Assembly: GCA_026874595.1 (NCBI GenBank)
Contig: CM049306.1
Span: forward strand, 22,555,019 to 22,619,018
Direction: 5' to 3'
Length of the DNA: 64,000 nt
Source of the DNA: Sipunculus nudus
Taxonomy: Eukaryota; Annelida; Sipuncula; Golfingiida; Sipunculidae
Part shown: positions 48,228-60,300 of the stretch, piece after piece
Numbering within the stretch: the first letter of the stretch is position 1
Layout of the letters: each line of letters begins with the position of its first letter
Position numbers and translations under genes: made by a program
Notes under the pieces: generated by a model
Told to the model about the DNA's origin: nothing
The model's input: the letters and a program-made list of their open reading frames with translations, nothing else
Databases searched by the model: none

Positions 48228-49631
48228 TATAATATATAAATAATATATACTGCACGGATATTTATAACAGGAAAAGGCGCAGCATGGATAACATAACGAC
48301 ATTGTATGCCCTAATAGGACATATTTTTGTATATTATAGGTCCATGGCTCCAGCCTCCTATAAACAAAAGCATGCAACTACTAGTATACGCGGTATTTTA
48401 TAACGATTACACAGTGACATACCAGGCGTATGCACGAGCACGGAGCGGGCCCTGGGCAGCCTAAAAAAGGAATATGCCCTGCAATATATGAATCCGAGGA
48501 GTAACCTTGGACGAGGCCCTGGTGAAAGCACGTCCTTGGTATGTCATTTAATGAACATGCGGATCAAATGACTGTTCCTGGTACAGTGTTAGTGAGAGCT
48601 CACAGTGGTTTACCAGATAAATCTTACCACAGCCTGTCTAGTCTACTATTGTGGCAGGGTAACCGAAGTTTATAAGACTGATCGGAAACTAGAAAATCCG
48701 GCTCTCCATTATCTGATCATGTGAAATATGATCCCGCGTTAATTAGAATATGATGAACAAGACACGTCTCTGGGTTCAGACTTAAAACAAAGCCACCATG
48801 TGACTGCACGTTTTCACCTGACCGGGCAACTATTAAAGATATGGCGACTTTACCACCAAATTCAGAACGCTGCTCATGTGGCGTGCCATTACATTTTACC
48901 GGGAATCCACCAATTTAAAACTGTAAAATCTACAGGCAATAAAAATAAAAGCGCATCATAGGGATGTATAAATTAGCACAAATACAAAGAGTTTTAATAC
49001 CTATATTGTAGAAATAAAGACATATAATTGATATTCCATAAATGATTTGTATAAGGCAAAATCCAGAATTCACCAAAAGTGAAACCAACTTAGATAACCC
49101 TTTGTTGTATCGCTAATGTAAACATCTTGAAGTGATCAATGAAAGCCATCACATTGAAGTAATCGCCATACAAATTTTGTATGTTAGCTAAAAGCTGATT
49201 AATAAAAAAAACGGATGTTTACTGCAAATAAAATAAAATATCACATCACGGTCGTTCCATAGCGCAACCTAAGACGAATGAATGGACATCCTATCTTAAA
49301 AAAAGATTTGATCAAATTACAACTATTGATGAGCTACTAATGTTTGTCAGAGCTGGATGGTCGCGGATTGATTCAGACTGATAACAAAAATGGTGACAAA
49401 AATTAAAAGCTTAGCCAAAGATAGTGGACAAGATATGTCAATAGGGACTATATGTCAATACCTGGCACAGTCAACTTTCATCTTCAGTGCTCCAATGTAA
49501 TCTCTGCAGTCATTCATTTTATACAGTCGCACAGGGACTCGGCATAAAATTTGCCTTCCCAGTTTATTTATTGTTGGAGGAAACTGTTTGCGAATGTATG
49601 ATACGGTTTTTTATCATGTTTTTTTTATGGG

Positions 49632-49633
<2 letters not shown>

Positions 49634-49674
<41 letters not shown>
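49634..49674. repeat. (AT)n microsatellite
   Basis: About 20 AT units; absent from the equivalent position near 42.0 kb. Confidence 0.97.
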
Positions 49675-49680
<6 letters not shown>

Positions 49681-50754
49681 ATTTTTTTTCTGATCCATTA
49701 TCTTTCAACGACATTCTCCTGTAAAAAAAGAATAAAATGGAATTTCAAGCATGTGAGACTCTAGATATACAGGACCCAGGCAATGCTTGGTATTGCCTGG
49801 TATTAAATCCACTATTATGAAACAAGATATTTCAATTTATGTTTTATACTGTTATTTCATTTGTATACTAATAATCGGAGATTTTTAGCTATGCTGTAAG
49901 CCTTTATTCTGCCTTTCTATAAGGTTTAAAACAACCGTTTCTATGAAAATGTTCCTCACCTCGAGACATTGAATCGATTTTCAAAGTCTCAGTGAGTGTC
50001 TCATTTTGTGTCAAAATGTAAATATATTATATATCACATAGGAATTACTCCAACCAGGACCTTAAGCAGGTGCAGATAACCGAGGCGCTTGTTGGATTCA
50101 TTGCTGGTGATCTGGTCCCATTATCCATTGTAGAGAAACAATTACAGAGTGTTAGTAGAATCCTTGGATCCTCGCTATCAAATGCCTTCTAGAAAACAGT
50201 TATCCACCCAGTAACTGCATCAGAAATCAGAGAGGATACCAGCACATCTTCAGCAGCATCTTCAGCAAACACAAAGCATCTGTCTCACTATTGATATATG
50301 GTCAGGCAGACAAATGAGAGGATTTTTAGGAATTGCCGCCCACTACATTCTAGACTAGACACTGCACACGGTAATGCTTGCACTCAAGAAGTCCAGGGGA
50401 AGTCATACAGGACAACATATATGAATGAGAACAGTATGAGGAAACCATTGATACATACAGCATAGCCCGAAAAAGTGTAACTGTTGTTACTGATAATGCT
50501 TCTAACACGAAGAAAGCATTTGCTCTTCCCGGTTACCGGGATGAACACTCGTCTGATGTGACGACTACAGATGAAAGAGGTTAGACTGGTACTGAAGATG
50601 AGACAGATGAGTGTAAGCCCTCAGCTTCGAAGACGTAGGTGAAACACCTCTCAGGCATGAGTCATGTTTTGCCCACACATTGCCACTCTGCGTGAAGTAT
50701 GGTTTCAAAGAAAACTAACCAAATAAGCAAAGTGATGGCGAAGGCATCAGCTAT

Positions 50755-50953
50755 CAGGGGCGGATCCAGGATTTAGAAAAAGGAGGGGTCCAACTGGAGA
50801 AAACTAACGACAAAGCCTGAAAAAGGTCCTTAGGTCCGGAAAAGTGGGGTCCAAGCCGGGAAAATTGGTCAGAAACCCTTTAAAAAAGGTTGCAGCGGCT
50901 GAAAAAAAGGGGGGGGTCCGGTCCCCTTGACCCTCCCCCTGGATCCGCTTCTG
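50755..50953 (+). mobile_element. GGATCC-TIR element, copy 2, inside the hAT pseudogene
   Basis: Starts CAGGGGCGGATCCAGG and ends CCTGGATCCGCTTCTG. It is flanked by GCTAT on both sides (50750-50754 and 50954-50958), a perfect 5-bp target-site duplication. Removing it rejoins the hAT-derived sequence. No coding content. Confidence 0.92.
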
Positions 50954-51826
50954 GCTATTGCGAAACATGTAAGAGCATCAACAGCTGCATCTGATATCCT
51001 AGAAAGCCACAATCGTCTGCAAACCGCATATGCTACAAGGTGAAATTCACAGATAAACATGATCCGTTCAGTGCTGGCTGTTCCGGCACACGAACTTGCA
51101 GCAGTACTAGGATCTACACTAGGTGTTTGTGAGAGGAACATTTTAAGTGATTTGGTTACAATCTTGGCTCCTTTTGAGCCACAAAATACAAAACTCGGCA
51201 GGACCTATATGTGTCTTCAAGTACAATACTGCCAACTATACGTGGTCTAAAGAGACCACTGGACAATATGTCAACTGAGTACAACTGTACACTCCCTCAA
51301 AGTCTGCAGGCATCTGCAGAAAATAGTTTGGAGCCGTATATGAAGAAAAACACATACAAAGTGGCTAGCACCCTGGAACCCAGGTTTAAGTTGGCTTGGA
51401 CAGAGTCACCACGACAAATTAAAGCAGTCAAAGCTTCTGTCTTATCTGAATCAAAGAAAATAACAATGCCAACGGATAACACAACTCCCCAAGCAGGAAG
51501 TGATGAGCCCCCTGCCAAGAAACGGAAATGTTTATCAACAAATCTGTTCGCCTTTTTGGATGAGGACGACACGCTTGAAACAGCACCAGGTCTGCCACAC
51601 GAGGTTGAGTTTGAAACATACTTAGCTGAGCCTAGAGTGTCACAACAGACAGATCCACTACAGTACTGGAAGGTGAAAGAGCTCTCAAGCCCTCATCTTG
51701 CCTTGCTTGCCAAGAAAGTGTTTACAGTACCAGCTACTTCAGCCGCCGTATCTTTAACATTGCAGGGGAAATCTTCAGACCAGATCGTTGCCCCCTTGGG
51801 GATTCAACATTTGAACAGCTTATGTT

Positions 51827-51950
51827 CATCAGATGCAATGGACAATTTAGTTGTGAACTATTCATGCACCATTTCTTGTTTATTCCTGTTTTCATCAGAT
51901 GCAATGGCCAATTCACTTGTGAACTATTCATGCACCATTTTCTGATTATT
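51827..51950 (+). repeat. 66-bp tandem duplication at the hAT 3' end
   Basis: CATCAGATGCAATGG recurs at 51827 and 51893 with the following 45 bases nearly unchanged. The period of 66 keeps the reading frame, so the F-I-R-C-N-G motif appears twice. Confidence 0.9.
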
Positions 51951-51990
51951 TTAGTGACTGTTAACATTTTAGTGTGGCCTGATGATCTTG

Positions 51991-52735
51991 AGCGGTCAAC
52001 CGTACTTCAAGATTAAATATTTTTTTATTCACCGAGTATTTACTTGTTTTTATTGAATCAGTAATAGTTTATAGTAAATAGTACTAATGTGATGGTCACC
52101 TATTACTTTTAGAGAAACACTAAAAATAATAGTTAATAGTAATTGGCAAATTCCCAAAGTAATAGTAATAGGCTCTATTATTGAAACCAGTAACAGGCCC
52201 ATTGCTTGTGGATAAGTCCAAAAATCAAATTGACTGAAGATCGTGGATAGCTTAGTCTCCTGTGGGTGACAGGTTGTGCCACCTTTTGTCCTTTTCTTGT
52301 TTTCTCACCTTTTCATACCTCTTCATTGCCACTTGACAGTAGTGTGAGCAAAATAAGTTAAACAACTAATTAACAAATTTCTTTATATTATGCAAATAAA
52401 TAGATATAGGTTATGGGATGAGGTATATATAAATTGGGATCATGACCTTTCCTATGAGCGTGGCCTTGACCTTGACTATTCCCATATTTGATGAAAAATA
52501 TTGTTTCCTAAAGTTGATAGATGGAAGAAACCATGGTCGCCTGCCAAGTGTCAGTTTATGCTGCTGAAGATGTGGGCCTATTCTTAAAGGCGGGGGGGGG
52601 GGATGACTGTCTAGGGATACTATGGCACCGCAGTTTTCTTTATGTAATTCTTTATTGTCGACACAAGCGAATTAAGAGAAAAATTTTCTTACAGTCAACG
52701 GATAGAATAACTGGTCCAGTCTCTTTAACAATTAA
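51991..52735. other. Unassigned region after the hAT remnant
   Basis: 52080-52200 contains AGTAATAG-type repeats that might belong to the hAT 3' terminal region. No terminal inverted repeat could be paired with the 50.03-kb side. A G10 run lies near 52592. Confidence 0.4.
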
Positions 52736-52739
52736 TGCC

Positions 52740-53170
52740 CACGGTCGCAAACGTAAATGGCCTAGTGTGAAAAATGGCAGGATGTCGGTCATGTACACTT
52801 ATATTTAAGGTTTTTTTTCAGGTCGAAACAGCCATCTAGGCAACACAGTTTGTTCATATCATACCAAATAAGATACAAAAAAATCAACTTGCATATACAA
52901 CCGCCATTAAGGATCATATCACATTCAAATCAGAATATTCGATTTTAATACCTTATTTTTTTAATGTTGATACGTGATATTTTAATGCTAACAACTATAA
53001 AATCCAAAAATTAACTCATCAACTAAAAAAACGACTCACAGAGGAAGAAATATGCAAGTAAGGAGAATTGCATTATTGTTATAAAACATTGATTCAGAAT
53101 TATTTAGTTATACTGAAGTATGACAAAAACCAGGAAATTATCAAACCCTGTGTTTTAGCCATTGTATTCA
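52740..53170. repeat. Segmental duplication, copy 2, distal block 1
   Basis: Matches 44030-44400 in order; see that entry for landmarks. It carries extra bases around 52985-53070. Confidence 0.85.
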
Positions 53171-53784
53171 TTATTCTCATAAATTAACGATATTCAATGC
53201 ATTACTAAAATATATTGAATTTTGCTGTATGTAGCTTTAAGCAACTACCGTCCCTTTTGTTGTTACTGATCAACAGACACAAGAGAGCTACAAGGAAACG
53301 TTCATATAAAAAGCCATCCCCATAATGGTTCGCCGCTAAATGCCAGGGCGGTAAATGCCACTGTCATTTCAGCTAAATGCCGGCATGGACAATACCCCCT
53401 CTGGCAAATATGTGGCAAGTTAATGGCGAATATAAAATAAATGTCTTATTTTCTGTGTTTTATTATTGTCACAAAGGCCTACAGACTAAAAAGATTCAAA
53501 TTATAATAAGAACTGCTTAATACGGATAATTTGGGGTTTATCTGCAACAGCAGACTTACAATATTACAACAGTGCATTGAAAAATTATAGTAATACGGTA
53601 TCAATGTGTGATAAAGGTTTTGAATTAAGTTAAGCAGAAATCACATGAATATATAACTGTACCTGAATTTTAGGTTGTTACTGGATGGTTTCCCATGGCA
53701 TAGAAATAATCTTCATGGGTAGGCGTTGTGCATAATTTTTTATCGTTTTATTCTGTTCAGCCATGATAGGCTGTTAGTGCTGCT
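53171..53784. other. Unassigned region
   Basis: Contains three spaced TAAATGCC motifs (53337-53388) and nothing else that I can name. Confidence 0.4.
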
Positions 53785-54070
53785 TCAAAGTGTCCATCCA
53801 TTTAAGTGATTTTCAATTTCTTCTGGTAGCTGGTTCCAGTCTATATTAGTATATGTAATAGCGGAGTGTTTATAGGTTACAGTATTGGTATAAGTACTTT
53901 AATTATAGCCTTTGAGTATTGAGTCTTTGTTGGTATTTTAATGAAAGAATATAGATCTATATGCACCACTGTCCAGATATCACTGCTACATCATATATAG
54001 TTTTAATTGACTAATCATATAGTCTCTCCTCCTGTCGGTAAGGGTTTGCCACTCCAGTTCTTGTCACCAC
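53785..54070 (-). pseudogene. Non-LTR retrotransposon reverse transcriptase, C-terminal remnant
   Basis: On the minus strand the sequence reads L-E-W-Q-T-L-T-D-R-R-R-D-Y (about 54060-54020). After frameshifts it continues Y-K-H-S-A-I-T-Y, D-W-N-Q-L-P-E-E-I-E-N-H and a stop at 53785. A motif of the type L-x-W-x-x-L-x-x-R-R-R followed by D-W-N-x-L-P is usual at the C-terminus of CR1/Jockey-type reverse transcriptase proteins. Only this end survives, as expected for 5'-truncated insertions. Clade not assignable. Confidence 0.6.
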
Positions 54071-55194
54071 TTTGTAATACTATTGCATTGGCAACAGTCA
54101 TTGCAAACGAATCAGGCAATTATCTTGATTATATTGGGTCTGATCATTGCTGTATTCCTTAACGGCAGCAGCTTAATGCTTGGAAGAGAGCTTCTCTGTT
54201 TTTGTTTATCTGTGACCATGCATCATCAAAGTCTAGATAGGTCTAGGTCGTTTAGTCTGCTATCTTCTGGCTGAAACCAGTACTGTCCAGTGAAGTACTC
54301 TCCTTCAATTAGAAGCACTGGCCATCACTCACATAAATAACAGCTGGCCCAGGCGGCTTGCCCTGACAGTAGGTGCGTTCAGTGCAGTCACTGGACCAGA
54401 ACAGAGTTGATACAACATTTTCTGCTCATATGATTAATTGCTCAGTGAATTAGTAGGAAATTGAATGAATAGGAAGTAATATGTATTACAATTGATATTT
54501 ATGTAAACTATGATGTATTACCCAATGCTGCCTGTCAATGGACTCCTAGGTTTGGACCATGCACAGAAACCACCCTTGTTGTGGATGGGTAAGGGAAGCA
54601 CTCATGTCTGTTCTCTCAGAGTTGCTCTCCTTATAATACATATGAAATCACTCTTACATTGATCACTTTAATTCAGTGACTGCCTCTTGAAACACCACAA
54701 GTTTAACTCTCAGCATAGAAACACGTCCATTTTTATATTCAAGTAACCCAACATTATAAAGTGACTTGACAAAATGCCCTAAAGAAAACAACCCGGGGGA
54801 AAACACAAACCCTCCCCTGCCAATAAGTCCATACATATTTTTTATATCTATTATTTGGGACATAACTCCAGAGGTGCTTGTTCATTTCAGTCATTCTTCG
54901 GAAATGGAATGCAGAACCGGTACAATTCAAACATGTTAATTTCACATTGGCGCAGGTGGTTCGTTAGCGGTGGCAGGTTCACTGCATGTTAAACCGTGGC
55001 CCTAGTGTTCGTAACAGATCTAGGCCGGTATAAAATAAAAATAATATGACCTAGTGTTGAATAATAAGATTCATGTAGACCACATGGTGCATATGTAGCT
55101 GAATGTCAAAATACAGGGGTGGATGGGGTATGGTACCCCCCCCCCCCCCCAGACTGGCTGTTCTGGTGATGGTTTACAGCCAGCAGTGAATTCA
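54071..55194. other. Unassigned region
   Basis: No recognised feature; a C15 run lies at 55136-55150. Confidence 0.45.
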
Positions 55195-55312
55195 CAGGGG
55201 CGGATCCAGGATTTAGGAAAAGGGGGGGGGGGGGTCCAACCCAGGAGGACTAAGAAAATCCTAAAAAAAAAAGTCATCAAGGACCCCCCCCCCCCCCCCG
55301 GATCCGCTTCTG
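55195..55312 (+). mobile_element. GGATCC-TIR element, copy 3 (short)
   Basis: Starts CAGGGGCGGATCCAGG and ends GGATCCGCTTCTG. The flanks ATTCA and ATGCA agree at four of five bases, consistent with an aged 5-bp target-site duplication. Shares AGGATTTAGGAAAAGG with the end of copy 1. Only 118 bp because of an internal deletion. Confidence 0.88.
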
Positions 55313-56364
55313 ATGCACCAGTCAGTTGCCATTCATATTGATATGAGAAGCATACTTTTATCTGACAGTAACTCGACATTTTCAGTCAGCGTCGCAAAAA
55401 AAAACTCCTTTAATACGATCAGTGGACGCCTTGCTCATTCACCCATTTCCTTTGCACTCTAAGATGAAGTAACAGGGCAATGTTTACGGTACTAATTAGC
55501 AGTTGAACTTAATGACCAACACAAAAAACTGATCATTCGCATGCATAATTCTGTGTCATATTCACTGTTACTGTCGACTTATAAAATGCCAACCCCAAAC
55601 TGAAATATAAAGTTTTGGCATAGACCTAAAAGTGTATCTGTCCAAAGAATCTGAGAGTAGCTGGTCTTAGATAAAGTTTTTAGAATAGTATGGTTTACCT
55701 AAGGTTGCATAGGGTAACTTATCAAAATACTAGCAGATTTGAATTATACGATCAATGCTTGTAGGTTATGTCAATCGTTATATGTTATCACACAAATAAA
55801 TATATATATTTATATACTAGTATATTTATATAAAATATGTAAATAATGTATATATATAAACAATTATAAATTTTTACTTGTTAACCTTTATGTTTTAAAA
55901 CAGGAAGAGAGAATACATACATAAATGTAGGACTTTTTAAACAGGAGTTATTATAGTAATATTTCAAAGTAGGTGGCAGCACTGAAATTTGCAGCTATAA
56001 CCTCCATGTAGTGGGCACCTCATAAAGTTTCGGCACAGTCTCAAGGGTGCCCACATTATAGAGATTTAACTGTATATATTTATATATGCACCCTAACTCG
56101 GGAAAGGTATCTTTCAGTAATCGTGGATTTATTAAAAAATAACTGTGCATATGCAACCTGAATCATCCCCTACCCTGGAGCATAAATCAACACAACTGGC
56201 CGAAATTTATATTAAACAAGAGTTTGAAGAAATTAAATATCGCACATGTGTAAGGTCGTTAGCTGTTTTCCGCCATGTTGCATTTTTGACCAACATTGGC
56301 CCGACTGAGCCCGTTGCTAATCCTTCTTTCTCAGTTCTCCGGTTTCGCGTAATGTTAGTTTAAC
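55313..56364. other. Unassigned AT-rich region
   Basis: No recognised feature. Confidence 0.45.
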
Positions 56365-56590
56365 ATTAGATCAATGAGGATATGGGTTTTAAGGAATATT
56401 GAGTCAATGTCAACTGCATGCTCTTTTCATGAGATGAATAGTGTAGTAAATAATGAAGCCACTGAGACTAAACCTTTAAGTCCTACTTACTGTGGAGGGT
56501 AGCATGTCACGTGAGGAAGGAATTAGCTGTGATTGGATAACCAATGTCAAGGCCTGTGTGATACTGAAGCAACAACTGAGAAGTTTCCAG
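56365..56590. repeat. Segmental duplication, copy 2, distal block 2
   Basis: Matches 44425-44590: CAATGAGGATATGGGTTTTA, AATGAAGCCACTGAGACTAA, CTTACTGTGGAGGGTAGCAT, GATTGGATAACCAATGT. Confidence 0.85.
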
Positions 56591-56866
56591 ACGAGCAGGA
56601 ATGTTCTGAAAATACGAACCGACGCTTTCGAATGACGTTATAATACTGGTTTTGTATATAAAACCGGATTCCCCATATTTTGTGATCAAAGGCCACATAT
56701 ATGGTTCGTCATAAAAAATTTGCAATTGAGAAATGATGAGTAACTGTTTTACTAGAGTAATATCTGCTTTAGACACTTTATCCATTTGGAAATATGTATC
56801 AACAACAGCTCGAAACTGCAACGATAATCTCTCGTGATTCAATATTGTATTCATTTGAAACAACAT
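56507..56866 (-). CDS. Orphan 119-codon frame (hypothetical)
   Basis: Starts M-L-F-Q-M-N-T-I-L-N-H-E-R just after an in-frame TAA. The predicted protein has a balanced composition with alternating charged and hydrophobic residues and an aromatic-rich middle (Y-D-E-P-Y-M-W-P). It looks more protein-like than most frames here. The C-terminal 25 or so residues are encoded in the duplicated block at 56365-56590, whose partner near 44.55 kb does not keep the frame. No family recognised; it might be an exon or a remnant of an unrecognised element. Confidence 0.22.
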   Translation of the reverse strand: MLFQMNTILNHERLSLQFRAVVDTYFQMDKVSKADITLVKQLLIISQLQIFYDEPYMWPLITKYGESGFIYKTSIITSFESVGSYFQNIPARLETSQLLLQYHTGLDIGYPITANSFLT

Positions 56867-57149
56867 TTATGCAATTTGCCACCCATAGTATACAGATTGG
56901 AAAAGTGCTTACAAATAAATAATATCATTATGGTGATATTATCTTGAAACTTTTATGTGTGAAACAAAATATTTAATTTCAATTATCTATATATAACACG
57001 TTCGAGAAAAGGTTTTTGAATAAAACTAATTCATACAAGCTAGCATTATATCAATGTGATTACACTGGAAACCACTTAGCAAATAGAAATACCATATATA
57101 CAGAAACCTTTGTACCTAGTGGTGTTACGTCCATTAATATAAAACACGA

Positions 57150-57360
57150 TGCTTCATCACATAAATATTTGGGTATTACTCAAACCAGAGGATGTCCCGG
57201 TCATCGGCCGGCCTCTGTATGACCTTTAATTTCAAAGAGGGCATGGGTAGAAGTACACTCGGGAAATGAGCCGGGACAATAACGGGTTCCAGCTACAGCG
57301 AAGGTCAGACGCAACTCACCTGTACCAGCTCCGTTTACTTAATGTCACAGGTTCTAATAT
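57150..57360. repeat. Third partial copy of the segmental duplication core
   Basis: GTATTACTCAAACCAGAGG, CACTCGGGAAATGAGCCGGG, CTACAGCGAAGG, CAACTCACCTGTACC and GTTTACTTAATGTCA match 39330-39530 and 46910-47095 in order. The splice-donor complement ACTCAC is retained at 57314-57319. Confidence 0.75.
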
Positions 57361-60300
57361 AAACAGGAATCGACAGCCATGAAGATTAGGCCTCGTGGGT
57401 TGTAGGACTGTTTTTGTCTGGCATATCAACTTATTCGCAAATGTCTCGTTCAATGTAGCATGGCCCATACGATCCTGGATGAGTCTGACCGAAAATAGAA
57501 CCAGTATTTAAATTTAATACAACCCTTATGAACTTGTGCAGTAGTATCTACTTTTTTTCTTATACTGCATCACAAGTTGACGTAACTTAAAAAAAACAGA
57601 GTTTCCTTAGATAATTCATGGACAAATTATCACAAAATCATATGGGGAAACAAAGGACATGTTAAAATATGTGGTGGGATTACTAGAAGACATTTCCTTT
57701 CCCATAGAAAATCTTTTTTTTTTTTAAATTGAATACTTGCGATATCTGCATACTAAAATGGAAGGAATAATTTCCTATTTATTTCTGTTTATGGCTTATA
57801 TGTACCTGAAATAATCAGATATTAAGGAGTTTCCCTGAAAAAGGGCCCTTACATTATGTGTGATGTAAAAAAGTAAAAGCTACCTGATATACATTGATCT
57901 GCTCAATAAAGCCAGTAACAGTCCAACTGATCATATTTACCAGCGTTTATCCAGTGATGTAAAAACAGGTGCAATCAATTTACGTAAAAGGGCTTGTTCA
58001 AACGATCGAATGAAAGAGGAAACTAATCTCTTGTTCTAATTGCGGTGAAATTTAATTAAGAACACACGTAAACAGGATATGTTGTTGTCAGGCCTGTCCT
58101 TCGCCTTCCAGTAAACACCTGGTCAAACTGTTATACAGATAACACGATTCATCAAAGGATACAGACAAGACAGCTAAGTATCGGTTCTTTTACCACCTAC
58201 TGTATACAGATGAATGTTAAAACACTATTTAGCATTAGCTTCTCGAGGCTTGAAAAAGCCACAGGTAGACAGGTATAAATAGCACAGCCGAAAAACCATC
58301 TATTGCCATAATCAAAATTTCATCACACCAAGTGTCACCTGATTGGAGCCACATTATTCTGACGAAAAATGATGCAGCAGTGGTTTTTATGTATTCTGAC
58401 ACAGTTATCTCAGCTTGGATTCTTATGTGTTATTACGAATAACATACGAAACTTTGATCAAGATCCTGGTGATAATCCGGATCAAGTTATCCATGATGTT
58501 GCCAAAGGTGTGCTCTTTTCGAATGCTTTCTAGTTTACTAATGAGTATAAATGATATATAAATGATAAAATGATAAATGATATATAAATACGTTTAGGTT
58601 TAGTGAGAACTACCCCCATTGGAAATCGGAACCCGTTCCAAAATTGTTAATACAAAAAAAAAACAAGGCCCGTATGAACACCAGAATATAATCCATTTCA
58701 TTATATCACCTTTTGCAGAGTAATATGGATCCAGTTGTCGGGATTAAAATAACAATGCCTTTTTTATTAATAATAACAATTTTACAGTTTGACCCGATAC
58801 GGGATAACATGGGATTTTTTTTCCGGATGAACCTTTGAAAAGTAGTTTTTCTACATAATAAATGCATTACATGAGGAGCCGATAAGGAAATCTAATCCTA
58901 CTGGCGGCTGTTTTTGTGTCGAGAAGAAGGAGTCACGAACCCTTTTCACAAATTCACGTGTCCCTTGGAAGCGCCATTGTCCGCTCCTATTTCCCAAATG
59001 TACCTATACCCCTTCACTCTCTAGTTAGGTCTGATTAATTAGAGACAGAGTCACGTGATAGCTTGCCGCATGTCTACTACTGATGAACGGTCTGTGGTAT
59101 TAATACAATGTGTACAAATTTAGGTTTCCTGTATCATTTGTATGGACGAAATACTAGGTAAAGTATGGTTCCTTCGCTTCTTGAACTCACGTCATTCCCG
59201 AGGTTTCACATGAATACATTTATTATGTAACCATGACTAGAAGTTTCATTTTATTTTTTAAAGAGCTGTTTTTCTTAGAAATGGAATTAGAAAATCAGTC
59301 TTCAGGTTGAACATATAATAAAATGATAAAAGTACCGTATCATGTATTTTTGAATATTTTATTCAAGTATAAAAAGGTGGCACATTTTATGTGGTTTAAG
59401 TATTCGACTGAATACAATGATTTCAGGAGCTATCATTCTATCCTGATATTATTGAAGATTTAACGTTTCCCAGCATGTAACATGACTCCAGTCCTAAGCA
59501 GATAACCAAGAACGTCTGCCATTTAAGATGTTAATTAAATCAATCAACGAGTAACAAGTTATGAAACAAATATTGTTGAATATTAAACCCAAGGATGTTT
59601 GAGGTACTGTTGTTAAAATGAGTCCTAAAATATCTAAATAAGTCTGAAGTTTCGTATACCTTTCCATTCGATGGTTCACTATGCTGGGCTTGAATGGGCC
59701 AATCCTCTCTCTTCTGAAATGACCAAACTAACTACATAACGAGGAATAGATGCAACTCGAATAAGTTTTATAGTTTATATTCATTACCAAAAGACTAACC
59801 AACATCCTCTCCTCCTTCTGTTATTCATATAAGCAAACTAAAAGTGTAATGAGCGAAAAGGCTGCCACGAATTTAAATATCCTATTGTGGACGGAATGGC
59901 AGATTTTGTTATCTTATAAAAGAAAAGCGTTTGTATATAACCTGTTTTATGAATACCATTTTTAAACATAAAGGGATTTGGTTAAAAAAAATAATGTCAT
60001 TTTATGCCTACTTCCATCTAATAAAGAAGGTTAACATTCTGTTGACACTGCAGCAGTTGCTGTGATTTTCATATTTTTCCAAAAAAAAATAATTGGATAT
60101 GAAACTAAGTTACATGGTCTTTTGACATTTCGATCTCATAACCTCGCATGATATATTTTCAATGTGCAACCGATTCCTAAATAAAGAAAAATAAAAACGA
60201 TGAATAAGGGCTTTATGCAGAATCCAATCAAGCACATTGAGCCCAAATAACCAAATAATTGCGCTAATCAGCTAAAAGCTTCCAGCGCTAAGCAACTTGA

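Larger units (their letters stand above)
46265..50030. repeat. Segmental duplication, copy 2
   Basis: Counterpart of 38725-42430. It includes long (TA)n tracts absent from copy 1 (48165-48219 and 49634-49674) and an EXR copy at 47775-47945. The candidate exon seen at 39.5 kb is inactivated here. Frames within it (for example 46956-47156 - and 47413-47607 -) have no conserved partner frame. Confidence 0.92.
50045..51990 (+). pseudogene. hAT-family (ZBED-like) transposase, dead and interrupted
   Basis: Pieces of a hAT transposase appear in the right order, in changing frames. They are: I-T-E-A-L-V-G-F-I (about 50074) with P-L-S-I-V-E; L-D-P-R-Y-Q-M-P-S-R-K (50164); L-T-I-D-I-W-S-G-R-Q-M-R-G-F-L-G-I (50283), the hallmark catalytic-core motif; V-V-T-D-N-A-S-N (50485); C-F-A-H-T-L (50670); L-A-P-F-E (51165); and P-R-F-K-L-A-W (51381). 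Then come Y-W-K and S-P-H-L-A-L-L-A-K-K with V-P-A-T-S-A (51664-51745), the dimerisation region, and G-E-I-F-R-P-D-R-C and F-I-R-C-N-G after a frameshift near 51760. Stops and at least four frameshifts disable it, and a 199-bp element splits it. No N-terminal BED zinc finger or terminal inverted repeats were found. The longest open piece is 51211-51945. Confidence 0.9.

Noticed and set aside
51211-51945. 244-codon frame as an intact gene
   Set aside because: It is only the C-terminal part of a hAT transposase; the upstream sequence has stops and frameshifts, and the frame is shifted again before the end of the dimerisation region.
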